Below, in pieces: positions 33,428 to 41,687 of a stretch of 64,000 nucleotides of DNA. Each line of letters begins with the position of its first letter. The stretch's first letter is position 1. Below the pieces are notes generated by a model. It ran no database searches, was not told the DNA's origin, and worked only from the letters and a program-made list of their open reading frames with translations. The translations under genes were made by a program, and so were the position numbers. The DNA lies in assembly GCF_036226505.1 (NCBI RefSeq), contig NZ_CP108484.1, positions 4,340,001-4,404,000 of the forward strand. Direction: 5' to 3'. The stretch is from Kitasatospora sp. NBC_01246. GTDB lineage: Bacteria > Actinomycetota > Actinomycetes > Streptomycetales > Streptomycetaceae.

Positions 33428-33749
33428 GGTCCTCTGCTCCCCCTCGGCGCGGTCGTGCCGCCGCAACCGTGACGTTCGGTCTCGTCCGTGCGTGGTCGGG
33501 CCCGGTTTGGTGGCCCACCCGACCCCTGTCGCGGCGCTCGCCCGGCCTGCGACAGGGGCTCAGGGTATCGGCTCACGGCGACAGTGATCGGCGCAGGGCC
33601 GACACTGTGTCCGAGCCGCGACCCACTACCGGACGGTAGTGGGTCGGTCGTGCGTTCGGCACCGGATCGTGGCGGTACGTCCGATACCGGGCGGCCGCCA
33701 CGGGGTCCGCGGCGCCGACCGGAGCGGCTGCGCCGGGCCGGTGGCGGGC
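33428..33749. other. Structured intergenic region between bpa and the kinase gene
   Basis: About 320 bp with three hairpins. CCCCTGTCGC (33523-33532) pairs with GCGACAGGGG (33549-33558). ACAGTG..CGGC (about 33590-33600) pairs with GCCG..ACTGT (about 33600-33608), less exactly. The third is the 13-bp arm hairpin at 33619-33646. The kinase promoter must lie here, so its 5' leader may be folded. No coding frame is credible. Confidence 0.5.
33619..33646 (-). terminator. Hairpin terminator after bpa
   Basis: CGACCCACTACCG (33619-33631) is perfectly complementary to CGGTAGTGGGTCG (33634-33646), with about 4 bases in the loop. It lies about 100 bp after the bpa stop on the same strand. Confidence 0.65.
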
Positions 33750-34364
33750 CTACAGGTACGGGCCGGAGCGGATGCCGCGGCCCTCGCCGGGCTCGTCGTC
33801 CTCCTGCTCGGCGCCGTGCAGACCCGGCGGCAGTGCCCGCCGCATCTGCTCCAACTGCGCCCGGGCGGCCATCTGCTGGGCGAAGAGCGCGGTCTGGATG
33901 CCGTGGAACAGCCCCTCCAGCCAGCCCACCAGCTGCGCCTGCGCGATCCGCAGTTCGGCCTCGGTCGGGATGGTGTCCTCGGTGAACGGCAGCGAGAGCC
34001 GCTCCAGCTCCGCGACCAGCTCGGGCGCCAGGCCGAGCTCCAGCTCCTTGATGGAGCTGGCGTGGATGTCCTTCAGCCGGACCCGGCTGGCCTCGTCGAG
34101 AGGAGCCGCCCGGACCTCCTCCAGCAGCTGCTTGATCATGCTGCCGATCCGCATGACCTTGGCCGGCTGCTCCACCATCTCGGTCACCGGGAGCTCGCGC
34201 GGCCCTTCACCGTCGTCGTGCGTCGAGCCGGCGAACCCCTGGCCCACGGGCAGCCCGTCCGGTCCGACGATCAGCACCTTCTGGCCGTCCTGCGACTGCC
34301 CGCCCATGGCCTGGTACAGGTCCTGCGGCGAGCGCTCGTTCATCGGATTCGTCATGAACAACAT
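33750..34364 (-). CDS. bpa: Bacterial proteasome activator Bpa
   Basis: Bpa is the ATP-independent ring activator of the actinobacterial 20S proteasome, equivalent to M. tuberculosis Rv3780. The helical core VEQPAKVMRIGSMIKQLLEEVRAAPLDEASRVRLKDIHASSIKELE and the block PTEAELRIAQAQLVGWLEGLFHGIQTALFAQQMAARAQLEQMR match the family closely. The C-terminus reads GPYL, corresponding to the GQYL (HbYX-like) tail that opens the proteasome gate. Length 204 aa is normal. ATGs at 34364, 34355 or 34343 are all possible; GAGGA is closest to the first. It is collinear with two Ser/Thr kinase genes. Confidence 0.93.
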   Translation of the reverse strand: MLFMTNPMNERSPQDLYQAMGGQSQDGQKVLIVGPDGLPVGQGFAGSTHDDGEGPRELPVTEMVEQPAKVMRIGSMIKQLLEEVRAAPLDEASRVRLKDIHASSIKELELGLAPELVAELERLSLPFTEDTIPTEAELRIAQAQLVGWLEGLFHGIQTALFAQQMAARAQLEQMRRALPPGLHGAEQEDDEPGEGRGIRSGPYL

Positions 34365-34549
34365 TCTTCCTCACTGGGGTTGGCCGAGTGGAACCCCCGA
34401 CCGCACCGCCGCCCCGCACCACGGTCACCGGTCACCGGCACCGCGGTCACCGCACCCGCTTCCGCTGACGACGCTACGCCCCCGCACGGCGGCCCGGCAT
34501 CCGTACGGATACTCAGGTCGCGCGGGGGCGCGGCGCCGGCGGCCGCGGC

Positions 34550-35473
34550 TCAGCCCTTGCGCAGGCGCAGCCCGATCAGCCCGAGGCCGCAGCCGATCAG
34601 GCCGAGGCCGGCGCCCAGCGGCAGCTGGAGCGTGGAGGCGTCGCGCCAGCGGGCGGGCAGCACGGCCGGGACGGCCCCGGCGGCCTGCTGGGTCGCTCCG
34701 GCCGCCACCGTGGCGCCGTCCGGCACGGCGTCCTCGGCCGGTGCGGCGCCGTCCGGCGTGCCGGGGTCCGCGTCCGGGACGGCCTGCGTGGCCTCGACGG
34801 ACTGCTCCGGCCCCCGCTCCGACCGGTCGGGCACCCGCTCGGCACGCTCGGGGGCCGAGGCCGGGCGGTGCCGGTGACCGGCCCGGGGGCCGACGGGCGC
34901 CGGGCCGGGCCGCGGGTGCCCGCCCTGGTGCGACGGCGGCGCGGCGGCCGCCGAGAGGGCGGCCGGGGGCGGCGGGGTGGCGGCCGGGGCCGGCGGCGTG
35001 CTCGGGGGCGCGGCCGCCGACGGCTCCGCCGAGGGTGCGGCGGAGGGCGGGGGCGAGGCCTCGGGGGACGCCGGACCGGCGTCGGCGGAGGGCGAACCGG
35101 ACCACCCGGGGCCACCGGGCTGCGGTCCGTCCGCCGCCGGAGCGCCGGGCTCGGAGGCGGTGGACGGCTCGGACGGCTCTGACGGCTCGGCGGGCACGGT
35201 GGGGACGGTGGGCGGGTCCGACGCGGCGGGCCCGGCGACCGCCTCCCACGGGCCGGACGGCCGCTGCGGACCGGCGGCCGCCGCCGGGGGCACGACGGTC
35301 AGCGGCAGGGCGAGGCCGAGCACCGCCATCGTCAGCAGCCGCCGCACCCGGTGGTCGCCCCGATCACGGGGGGTGCCGGTACCGGCCCGGCCCCGGGTGC
35401 GGGTACGGCCGTGGGGCGGCGCGGCGGGCAGCGGCCCGAGGAGCGCGTTCGAGGGGGTCGAAGGTGCGGCCAC
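34550..35473 (-). CDS. Exported Pro/Ala/Ser-rich membrane-anchored protein
   Basis: About 307 aa of low-complexity sequence. A Sec signal (VRRLLTMAVLGLALPLTVVPPAAAAG) lies near residues 43-68. The mature part is Pro/Ala/Ser-rich with many SEPSEPS and PPP units. It ends with a hydrophobic helix ASTLQLPLGAGLGLIGCGLGLIGLRLRKG and a basic tail, so it is probably anchored with its disordered region outside. No family recognised. I chose the GTG at 35473 (AAGGA eight bases upstream), giving a long N-region; a GTG at 35346 at the signal itself is the alternative. Composition is GC-extreme but typical of such proteins. Confidence 0.6.
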   Translation of the reverse strand: MAAPSTPSNALLGPLPAAPPHGRTRTRGRAGTGTPRDRGDHRVRRLLTMAVLGLALPLTVVPPAAAAGPQRPSGPWEAVAGPAASDPPTVPTVPAEPSEPSEPSTASEPGAPAADGPQPGGPGWSGSPSADAGPASPEASPPPSAAPSAEPSAAAPPSTPPAPAATPPPPAALSAAAAPPSHQGGHPRPGPAPVGPRAGHRHRPASAPERAERVPDRSERGPEQSVEATQAVPDADPGTPDGAAPAEDAVPDGATVAAGATQQAAGAVPAVLPARWRDASTLQLPLGAGLGLIGCGLGLIGLRLRKG

Positions 35474-35634
35474 GGTCGAGGTCCTTCCGACGGCCGACCG
35501 CGCACGGGCGGGGTCGGCGGCGGGACAGCTCCGGACCAGCGTCACACAATCCGACATTCCGGGCATTTCGAACGGCTGTGCACCAACCGCCCCGCCCGGC
35601 CACCGACTCCCCGGGCCCGCGGCCCCGCCCCGCC

Positions 35635-36612
35635 TCAGGCCCGCAGCACGACCTTGCCGACCTGATCGCCGGCCTCCAGCGCCCGGTGCCCGTCGGCCGC
35701 CGCGGTCAGCGGCAGCACCCGGTCGATCACCGGCCGCACCAGGCCCTGCTCGACCAGCGGCCAGACGTGCTCGCGCACCGCCGCCACGATCGCGGCCTTC
35801 TCCGCCAGCGGCCGCCCGCGCAGATTGGTCGCGATCACCGCGCCGCGCTTGCGCAGCAGCGTGTTCAGGTTGATCTCGCCCTGCACGCCGCCCTGCAGCC
35901 CGATGATCACCAGTCGGCCGTTGACCGCCAGCGCGTCGACGTTGCGCTGCAGGTACGCGGCGCCCATCAGGTCCAGGATCACGTCCGCCCCGGCGCCGCC
36001 GGTGGCCTCCCTGAGCACCTCGACGAAGTCCTGCTCGCGGTAGTTGATCGTGATGTCGGCGCCGAGCTCGGCGCACCGGGCCAGCTTCTCCGCGCTGCCC
36101 GCCGTCACCGCCACCCGGGCGCCGACCGCCTTGGCCAGCTGGATCGCCATCGTGCCGATCCCGCTCGCCCCGCCGTGCAGCAGCACCGTCTCCCCCGGGC
36201 GCAGGTGCGCGACCAGGAAGACGTTCGACCACACCGTCGAGGCGACCTCCGGCAGCGCGGCGGCCTGCTCCAGGTCGAGCCCCTTGGGCACCGGCAGCAG
36301 CTGCCCCGCCGGCACCGCGACCCGCTGCGCGTAGCCGCCGCCCGCCAGCAGCGCGCAGACCTCGTCGCCGACCGCCCAGCCGGCCACGCCGGCCCCCAGG
36401 GCGACGATCCGGCCCGAGCACTCCAGGCCCGGGTAGGGCGGGCTGCCGGGGGGCGGGTTGTAGAAGCCCTGGCGCTGGAGCAGGTCGGCCCGGTTCACGG
36501 CGGTCGCCGCCACCTCGACCAGGACCTCGCCGTCACCGGGCACCGGGTCCGGCACCTCGGCCCAGACCAGCGCGTCGGGACCGCCGGGTTCGGGAATCGT
36601 CATCGCATGCAT
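35635..36612 (-). CDS. NAD(P)H-quinone oxidoreductase (PIG3/QOR-like, zinc-independent MDR)
   Basis: A 325-aa medium-chain dehydrogenase/reductase. It starts MHAMTIPEPGGPDALVWAEV and continues AATAVNRADLLQRQGFYNPPPGSPPYPGLECSGRI, the PIG3/TP53I3 family pattern, then the cofactor fold HGGASGIGTMAIQLAKAVGARVAVTAGS. Zinc-ligand cysteines are absent, so it should reduce quinones or similar acceptors using NAD(P)H. GGVQGEINLNTLLRKRGAVIATNLRGRP is the family substrate segment. The gene stands alone, leftward. Confidence 0.92.
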   Translation of the reverse strand: MHAMTIPEPGGPDALVWAEVPDPVPGDGEVLVEVAATAVNRADLLQRQGFYNPPPGSPPYPGLECSGRIVALGAGVAGWAVGDEVCALLAGGGYAQRVAVPAGQLLPVPKGLDLEQAAALPEVASTVWSNVFLVAHLRPGETVLLHGGASGIGTMAIQLAKAVGARVAVTAGSAEKLARCAELGADITINYREQDFVEVLREATGGAGADVILDLMGAAYLQRNVDALAVNGRLVIIGLQGGVQGEINLNTLLRKRGAVIATNLRGRPLAEKAAIVAAVREHVWPLVEQGLVRPVIDRVLPLTAAADGHRALEAGDQVGKVVLRA

Positions 36613-36724
36613 GACCCGAAGCTACTGCGTCCTGACGGGGCGGCGGGGGCGCCCCGCGCAGTCCGCGGGAGCGCCGACCGAACCCGGTCCGCGCTTCCGG
36701 CCGGCCCGCCGGGAGCGCCCCTGT

Positions 36725-37288
36725 TCAGCCAGCCAGCCCGGCCAGCACCTCGGCGCCCGGCAGGGCCGCCAGCGCCCGGCCCGGCAGGATCAGCTTGCCC
36801 CGCCGCCGCCCGCTGCCCACCAGGACGTACGGCGCCCGGGCCACCGCCTCGTCGATCAGCAGCGGCCAGTCGGCGGGCAGCCCGACCGGCGTGATGCCGC
36901 CGTACTCCATCCCGGTCAGCTCGACCGCCGCCTCCATCGGCGCGAACGAGGCCTTGCGCGCCTCCAGGCGCTTGCGAACGGCCCGGTTGACGTCCACCCG
37001 GGTGTGGGCGAGCGCCAGGCAGGCGGCCCGCGTGGTCTCCCCGCCGCGCTTGGCGGCCACCACCACGCAGTTCGCCGAGGCCTCCAGCGGCACCCCGTAG
37101 GTCTCGCAGAACACCGCGGTGTCCGCCTTCTCCGGGTCGGTGTCCACGTAGAGCACGGAGCGCGCGGCCTCCCGGTCCGCCCAGGCCGCGAGGGCGTCGG
37201 CCACCGGCCCGGCCAGCAGGTCGCGGACGTTGAGGGCCGGCGCGACGGTCTCGAACGTGCCGAAGGGGAGCTGCGGTTGATCGTTCAT
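36725..37288 (-). CDS. YbaK/EbsC-family aminoacyl-tRNA deacylase-like protein
   Basis: A 187-aa protein of the YbaK/prolyl-tRNA editing fold, which hydrolyses misacylated tRNA. Recognisable are CVVVAAKRGGETTRAACLALAHTRVDVNRAVRKRLEARKASFAPMEAAVELTGMEYGGITPVGLP, containing the family Lys, and VLVGSGRRRGKLILPG. The N-terminal about 40 residues extend beyond typical YbaK. ATG at 37288 lacks a ribosome site; a TACAGT -10 ends seven bases before it, so leaderless expression is possible. It lies 25 bp after the K+ channel stop and may also be in that operon. Confidence 0.85.
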   Translation of the reverse strand: MNDQPQLPFGTFETVAPALNVRDLLAGPVADALAAWADREAARSVLYVDTDPEKADTAVFCETYGVPLEASANCVVVAAKRGGETTRAACLALAHTRVDVNRAVRKRLEARKASFAPMEAAVELTGMEYGGITPVGLPADWPLLIDEAVARAPYVLVGSGRRRGKLILPGRALAALPGAEVLAGLAG

Positions 37289-37313
37289 GACACGAACTGT
37301 AGCCACCGGCGGA

Positions 37314-38366
37314 TCACTTGATGACGATCACCCGGTCGGTGAGCTGGAGCACCTGGGCCTCCGGCTCGGTGTAGTTGAGCACCCGGCGGCCGCGGACCAC
37401 CGCCACCACGAGGTCCTCGCACTCGCGCGGGCCGTGCCCGGCCTCGGCCCGGGTCACCGGGCGCTCGATCACGTCCAGGCCGTTGCCGTAGGTGAGCAGG
37501 TCCTCCATCACCGCGCCGGCGTGCGGGCTGAGCATCGACATGCCGAGCAGCCGGCCCGCCGAACTGGAGCTGGTCACCACCACGTCGGCGCCGCTCTGCC
37601 GCAGCAGCGGGGCGTTCTCGTCCTCCCGCACGGCCGCGACCACGGTGGCCGCCTTGGTCAGCTGACGCGCGGTCAGCGTGATCAGGACGGCGGTGTCGTC
37701 CCGCTCCGGCGCCACCACCACCCGCGCGGCCGCGGGCAGTCCGGCGCGCAGCAGGGTGTCGGTCCGGGTGGCGTCGCCGACCACTCCCACCAGGCCGTGC
37801 TGAGCGGCCTGGTCGATCACCTTGCGCTGCGGGTCGACCACCACGATCTCCTCCTTGCGCACCCCCTGGCCGAGCAGGGTGTCGACGGCGCTGCGCCCCT
37901 TGGTGCCGTAGCCGATCACGACGGTGTGCTCGCGCACGGTGGACCTCCAGCGGTTCAACCGCCACTGCTGACGGGTGCGTTCGGTGAGCACTTCGAGCGT
38001 GGTGCCGACCAGGATGATCAGGAAGACCACGCGCAGCGGGGTGATCACGAAGATGTTGGTGAGCCGGGCGCTGTCGCTGAACGGCGTGATGTCGCCGTAC
38101 CCGGTGGTGGAGAGCGTGACGGTGGCGTAGTACGCCGCGTCGAGGAAGCTCACGCCGCCGCCGGCGTTGTCGTTGTAGCCGGCCCGGTCCAGCCAGACGA
38201 TCACGGTGGTGGCCACCAGCACGCCGAGGGCCACCAGCAGCCGTGAACCGACCTGCTGGAAGGCGGGCGCGGTCCGCCGGGCGGGCAGCACGATGCCGGC
38301 GTCCGCCCACGGCTCGGTGCCGGGGGTCACCGGGCGCAGCGGCGACTCACGGCGGCGGGCACTCAC
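37314..38366 (-). CDS. Potassium channel protein with RCK (TrkA-N) domains
   Basis: A 350-aa ion channel subunit. Two membrane helices (about residues 42-60 and 103-123) flank the pore loop with selectivity filter TTGYGD at 87-92. A cytoplasmic RCK domain begins at VVIGYGTKGRSAVDTLL (Rossmann GxGxxG), binding nucleotide or ions, and a C-terminal TrkA-C-like segment includes GRRVLNYTEPEAQVLQLTDRVIVIK. MthK-type tetramers would gate K+ flow. The GTG start overlaps the moeA stop by four bases (GTGA), so it is translationally coupled to molybdenum cofactor genes, a combination with no obvious functional link. Confidence 0.93.
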   Translation of the reverse strand: MSARRRESPLRPVTPGTEPWADAGIVLPARRTAPAFQQVGSRLLVALGVLVATTVIVWLDRAGYNDNAGGGVSFLDAAYYATVTLSTTGYGDITPFSDSARLTNIFVITPLRVVFLIILVGTTLEVLTERTRQQWRLNRWRSTVREHTVVIGYGTKGRSAVDTLLGQGVRKEEIVVVDPQRKVIDQAAQHGLVGVVGDATRTDTLLRAGLPAAARVVVAPERDDTAVLITLTARQLTKAATVVAAVREDENAPLLRQSGADVVVTSSSSAGRLLGMSMLSPHAGAVMEDLLTYGNGLDVIERPVTRAEAGHGPRECEDLVVAVVRGRRVLNYTEPEAQVLQLTDRVIVIK

Positions 38367-39571
38367 GGGACCTCCAGGAGTTCGACGGTGGCGCCCTGCG
38401 CCGCGCCGCCGGGCGGCACCACGGCGAGCGCCTCGGCCCGGGCCAGGCCGCGCAGCATCGCCGGGCCGTCGAAGGCCAGTGGGACGACGCCGTGCGCGGT
38501 GCGGCGCACCGGCAGCAGCCGGGTGTCCGCGGGATGGCCGGCGAGGTCCACGGCGGCGAGCGCGAGCGCCGGCTCGCCGGCGGACCGGCCGCCCCGGGCG
38601 TGCAGCAGCGGCAGCGCGAGGGTGACGACGCCGGCCACCGCGGCCAGCGGGTTGCCCGGCAGGCCCACCAGGTGGCGACCGCCCGGGAGTTCAGCAAGCA
38701 GCATGGGGTGGCCGGGGCGGACGGCGACGCCGTCCACCAGCAGCCGGGCGCCGGCCTCGGTCAGAGCCCGGTGCAGGAAGTCGACCGGACCGGCGGCCGT
38801 GCCGCCGGTGGTGACCACCACGTCGGCGGTGGAGTGCCGGACGGCGTCCCGGAGCAGGCCGAAGTCGTCCCGGACGGCCCGCGGCTCACCCACCTCGGCA
38901 CCGGCCGCCCGGAGCCAGGGCGGCAGCAGCGGGCCGAGCGCGTCCCGGACCAGGCCGGGCCGCGGGACCCCGGCGCAGAGCAGTTCGTCACCGAGGACGA
39001 GGAGTTCGACGACCGGGCGGCGGCGGACCGCCAGCCCGTCGTGGCCGCAGGCCGCCGCGAGGCCCAGCACGGCCGGGCCGACCGGGGTGCCGGCGGCCAG
39101 CAGCGCCTCGCCCCGGCGGCACTCCTGACCGCGCGGGCGGACGTCCTGGCCGGTGGTCAGCGAGCCCGGGCTCCGGTCGTGCAGCAGGGCGCCGATCCGC
39201 TCGCCGTGCTCGCGCCGGAGCACCGCGGTGGCACCGGGCGGCAGCTGGGCGCCGGTCGCGATCTCGGCGGCCGCGCCGTCCTCCAGCGGCGGCACGCCCG
39301 ACTGCCCGGCCAGTATCCGCCCGGCGACCCGCCAGGGGCCCGGCCCGGCGACGGCCCAGCCGTCCATCGCCGAGGTGTCGAAGGCCGGCAGGTCGGTGAG
39401 GGCGGTGAGCGGCTCGGCCAGGGTCCGGCCGAGCGCCTCGGCCAGGTCCAGGCGCTGCGGCGGGAGCGGGTGCAGACCGGCCCTGCGGGCGGCCGCCCGG
39501 GCCTGCGGCCAGGTCAGCGGGCCGGCGGCGGAGCGTCCACCGGGCACCGCGGCCTCCTCGACCGTGCTCAC
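38363..39571 (-). CDS. moeA: Molybdopterin molybdotransferase MoeA
   Basis: MoeA inserts molybdate into adenylylated molybdopterin to finish the cofactor, in the cytoplasm. The 402-aa product shows DLPAFDTSAMDGWAVAGPGPWRVAGRILAGQ, EIATGAQLPPGATAVLRRE, VVELLVLGDELL and DVVVTTGGTAAGPVDFL (MoaB/Mog-like fold), followed by LAELPGGRHLVGLPGNPLAAVAG. It is GTGA-coupled to the DUF6457 gene upstream and to the K+ channel downstream. Somewhat shorter and more divergent than canonical MoeA (about 410-440 aa), so it may be a second paralogue. mobA lies about 400 bp upstream. Confidence 0.9.
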   Translation of the reverse strand: MSTVEEAAVPGGRSAAGPLTWPQARAAARRAGLHPLPPQRLDLAEALGRTLAEPLTALTDLPAFDTSAMDGWAVAGPGPWRVAGRILAGQSGVPPLEDGAAAEIATGAQLPPGATAVLRREHGERIGALLHDRSPGSLTTGQDVRPRGQECRRGEALLAAGTPVGPAVLGLAAACGHDGLAVRRRPVVELLVLGDELLCAGVPRPGLVRDALGPLLPPWLRAAGAEVGEPRAVRDDFGLLRDAVRHSTADVVVTTGGTAAGPVDFLHRALTEAGARLLVDGVAVRPGHPMLLAELPGGRHLVGLPGNPLAAVAGVVTLALPLLHARGGRSAGEPALALAAVDLAGHPADTRLLPVRRTAHGVVPLAFDGPAMLRGLARAEALAVVPPGGAAQGATVELLEVP

Positions 39572-39840
39572 GGGTGCTCCGGCCCGGCCGCCGCCGTCCA
39601 GCGCTCGGCGAGTTCGGCGATGCGCCGGGACGCCTCGGTGACGGCCTCCGGGCCGCCGCCGCGCTGCGCGGCCGCGTAGCCGACCAGGAAGGCGGTCAGC
39701 GGCGCGGCGGGCCGGGCCACCCCGTGCGCGACCACCCGGGCGAGGTCGAGCAGTCCGGGGACGTCGACGTCCAGGTCGATCCCCAGCTCGGCCCGGACCT
39801 CGGCCATCCAGTCATCCAGCGTGCGCTCCATGAGCCCCAT
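39568..39840 (-). CDS. DUF6457-like small protein
   Basis: A 90-aa soluble helical protein: MERTLDDWMAEVRAELGIDLDVDVPGLLDLARVVAHGVARPAAPLTAFLVGYAAAQRGG. This pattern is the DUF6457 type found beside molybdenum cofactor genes in actinobacteria; function unknown. The stop overlaps the moeA GTG by four bases. ATGs at 39840 and 39831 are both possible. It follows mobA and a hairpin, so it probably starts a new transcript with moeA. Confidence 0.8.
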   Translation of the reverse strand: MGLMERTLDDWMAEVRAELGIDLDVDVPGLLDLARVVAHGVARPAAPLTAFLVGYAAAQRGGGPEAVTEASRRIAELAERWTAAAGPEHP

Positions 39841-39901
39841 GCTGCCTGATCGGCGGTTTCCCCGGGATGTTTCCCCGATGAGGGCCGCGCGTCGTCTCCC
39901 G

Positions 39902-39924
39902 CACGGGGGCCGCCGGCCCCCGTG
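39902..39924 (-). terminator. Terminator after mobA
   Basis: CACGGGGGCC (39902-39911) pairs perfectly with GGCCCCCGTG (39915-39924) with a GCC loop, 40 bases after the mobA stop. Confidence 0.8.
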
Positions 39925-39964
39925 AACCGGCCGGCCGGGGCCCCACGAGAGGGGGCGGCGGGCG

Positions 39965-40549
39965 TCAGCGGGAGCGGTCCCGTTCCCGGGCCAGCTCCAG
40001 CTCCTCCCAGGTGTCGCAGTCGTGGCTCACGTCGTCGGTGTCGGCCAGCCGCAGGGTGCGCAGGCCGCCGGTCAGCCGGCGCAGCGGCAGCCCGGCCGGG
40101 TCCCCGGCGGCGGCCAGCGCGGCGCGCAGGGCGGCGGTGCGGTAGGCGGCGGCGAGCGGCTGGTCGCGGCCGGCGGCGTCGACCAGGACGACCGCCCCGG
40201 TCTCCGGCCCCGCCCCGACGAGGGCCCCGGTCAGCCGGCCGACGGTCCGCGCGTCCAGGAACGGCAGGTCGGCGGCGAGCAGCAGCACCACCTCGGCCGT
40301 CACCTCGGCCAGACCGGCCGCGACGGCCGCCACCGGTCCGCCGCCGGGCGGCCGCTCGCGGGTCCAGCGGATCCCGGTCCGGGCGGTGGGCCGGGCCGGG
40401 CCGACCACCACGGTGGTCCGGGCACCGGCGGCGGCGGCGAGCACCCGGTCGAGCAGGGCCGTCCCGCCGACGGTCAGCCCGGGTTTGTCCGCTCCCCCGA
40501 GCCGGCGGGCGGCGCCCCCCGCGGGCACGATCACGTCGTACGGCGTCAT
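39965..40549 (-). CDS. mobA: Molybdenum cofactor guanylyltransferase MobA
   Basis: MobA adds GMP to molybdenum cofactor. The 194-aa protein begins MTPYDVIVPAGGAARRLGGADKPGLTVGGTALLDRVL, where the GGxxxR(L)GGxDK motif binds GTP, and has VVLLLAADLPFLDARTVGRL (metal-binding Asp). The C-terminal HDCDTWEELELAR matches family ends (D-T-x-x-D/E-L). It lies downstream of the MBL-fold gene with about 40 bp between and is followed by a hairpin; moeA is beyond that. Confidence 0.92.
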   Translation of the reverse strand: MTPYDVIVPAGGAARRLGGADKPGLTVGGTALLDRVLAAAAGARTTVVVGPARPTARTGIRWTRERPPGGGPVAAVAAGLAEVTAEVVLLLAADLPFLDARTVGRLTGALVGAGPETGAVVLVDAAGRDQPLAAAYRTAALRAALAAAGDPAGLPLRRLTGGLRTLRLADTDDVSHDCDTWEELELARERDRSR

Positions 40550-40589
40550 GCCGCCAGTATCCGCGCCGCGGCGCCCGGTCCGCCCCGGC

Positions 40590-41567
40590 TCAGTCCTCGG
40601 GGTCCTCGTCGACCAGTTCGGCGTCGACGATCCCGTCCTCGTCCGGCAGGGGGCGGGGGCGGGGGCGGGCGAGGTTGGCGGCGACGCTCAGCTCCAGGAT
40701 GGCCGGCAGGGTCAGCTCCCCGTACCGCTCGCCCACCGCGGCGACCAGCGCCTCCGCGTCGTCCGGGTGTGCGGCCAGCAGCCGGTCGAAGTCCTGGAGG
40801 TACTCACCGGTGAAGGCGAGCACCCGGCCCGCGTCGTCGTCCTGCTCGGGCGCCCGGTGCCCGGCGATCACGCGGTCGGCGCCGAGTTCGGCGATCCGGC
40901 CGAGGTTGCGCACCCACGCGGTGCGCTGTTCCGGGGTGGTGTCGGCCGTCCAGACGTGGGTGCCGTTGTAGACGAAGTCACCGGCGAGCACGGTGCGGAT
41001 GCTGGGCACGTGGACCACCGTGGACCCCTCGCAGTCGCCCTGGCCGAACAGCAGCACCGGAATCACCTGGCGGTCGACCATCAGCGGCTGGGGCAGCAGC
41101 GGCGCGGGCACCAGCGGGTGGTCGGGGATGTCGTCGCCGTACACCGGCTTCCACTGGGCGACCTTGGCGGCCGCGGTGCGCAGGATGCCGTCCACCACCG
41201 GCGGCGCGGCCAGCAGCTGCGCCTCCGGGAAGAGCTTCAGCACCTCCTCGGCACCGAAGTAGTGGTCGGGGTGCTGGTGGGTGATCACGATGGCCAGCAG
41301 CCGTCGGTTCTTGCCGGCCACCCACTCGGCCAGCTCGCGGCCGGCGCTGCGGGTGAGCTGGGCGTCGACCAGGATCGCGGTCCGCTCGCCGAGGACCAGG
41401 GTCGAGGTGGCGAAGAAGGCCGACTCGGGACCGGTGAACACGGCGATCTCCAGCGGCCGGACACCGGCCGTCCCGGCCGCGTCCGCCCCGTCCGCCCCGG
41501 CCCGGTCGCCGTCCGCGGCGCCCGCGCGTTCCGCGGCGGCGCTCCCCTCGGGCGAGGACGACGTCAC
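40590..41567 (-). CDS. Metallo-beta-lactamase-fold hydrolase
   Basis: A 325-aa MBL-fold enzyme. The metal motif is THQHPDHYFGAEEVLKLFPEAQL (HxHxDH); further His ligands are likely in VVHVPSIRTVLAGDFVYNGTH and IAGHRAPEQ. The first about 35 residues are an Ala/Gly/Asp-rich tail. Substrate unknown; glyoxalase II, quinone-related or phosphonate roles are all possible by fold. GTG at 41567 has GGAGGG eight bases upstream. The gene continues into mobA. Confidence 0.85.
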   Translation of the reverse strand: MTSSSPEGSAAAERAGAADGDRAGADGADAAGTAGVRPLEIAVFTGPESAFFATSTLVLGERTAILVDAQLTRSAGRELAEWVAGKNRRLLAIVITHQHPDHYFGAEEVLKLFPEAQLLAAPPVVDGILRTAAAKVAQWKPVYGDDIPDHPLVPAPLLPQPLMVDRQVIPVLLFGQGDCEGSTVVHVPSIRTVLAGDFVYNGTHVWTADTTPEQRTAWVRNLGRIAELGADRVIAGHRAPEQDDDAGRVLAFTGEYLQDFDRLLAAHPDDAEALVAAVGERYGELTLPAILELSVAANLARPRPRPLPDEDGIVDAELVDEDPED

Positions 41568-41635
41568 TGGCTGCTCCCTCCGGTCGGCGCTCGGACTCCC
41601 TGCGCCCTACAGCATGGGAGCACGGCCCGCCGATT

Positions 41636-41673
41636 GCGCGGAAGGCGCGCCCGGCGGGGCACGCCTTCCGCGC
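41636..41673 (-). terminator. Terminator after azoR
   Basis: GCGCGGAAGGCG (41636-41647) pairs perfectly with CGCCTTCCGCGC (41662-41673), 15 bases after the azoR stop. Confidence 0.85.
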
Positions 41674-41687
41674 GGGGTACGGCGCCG

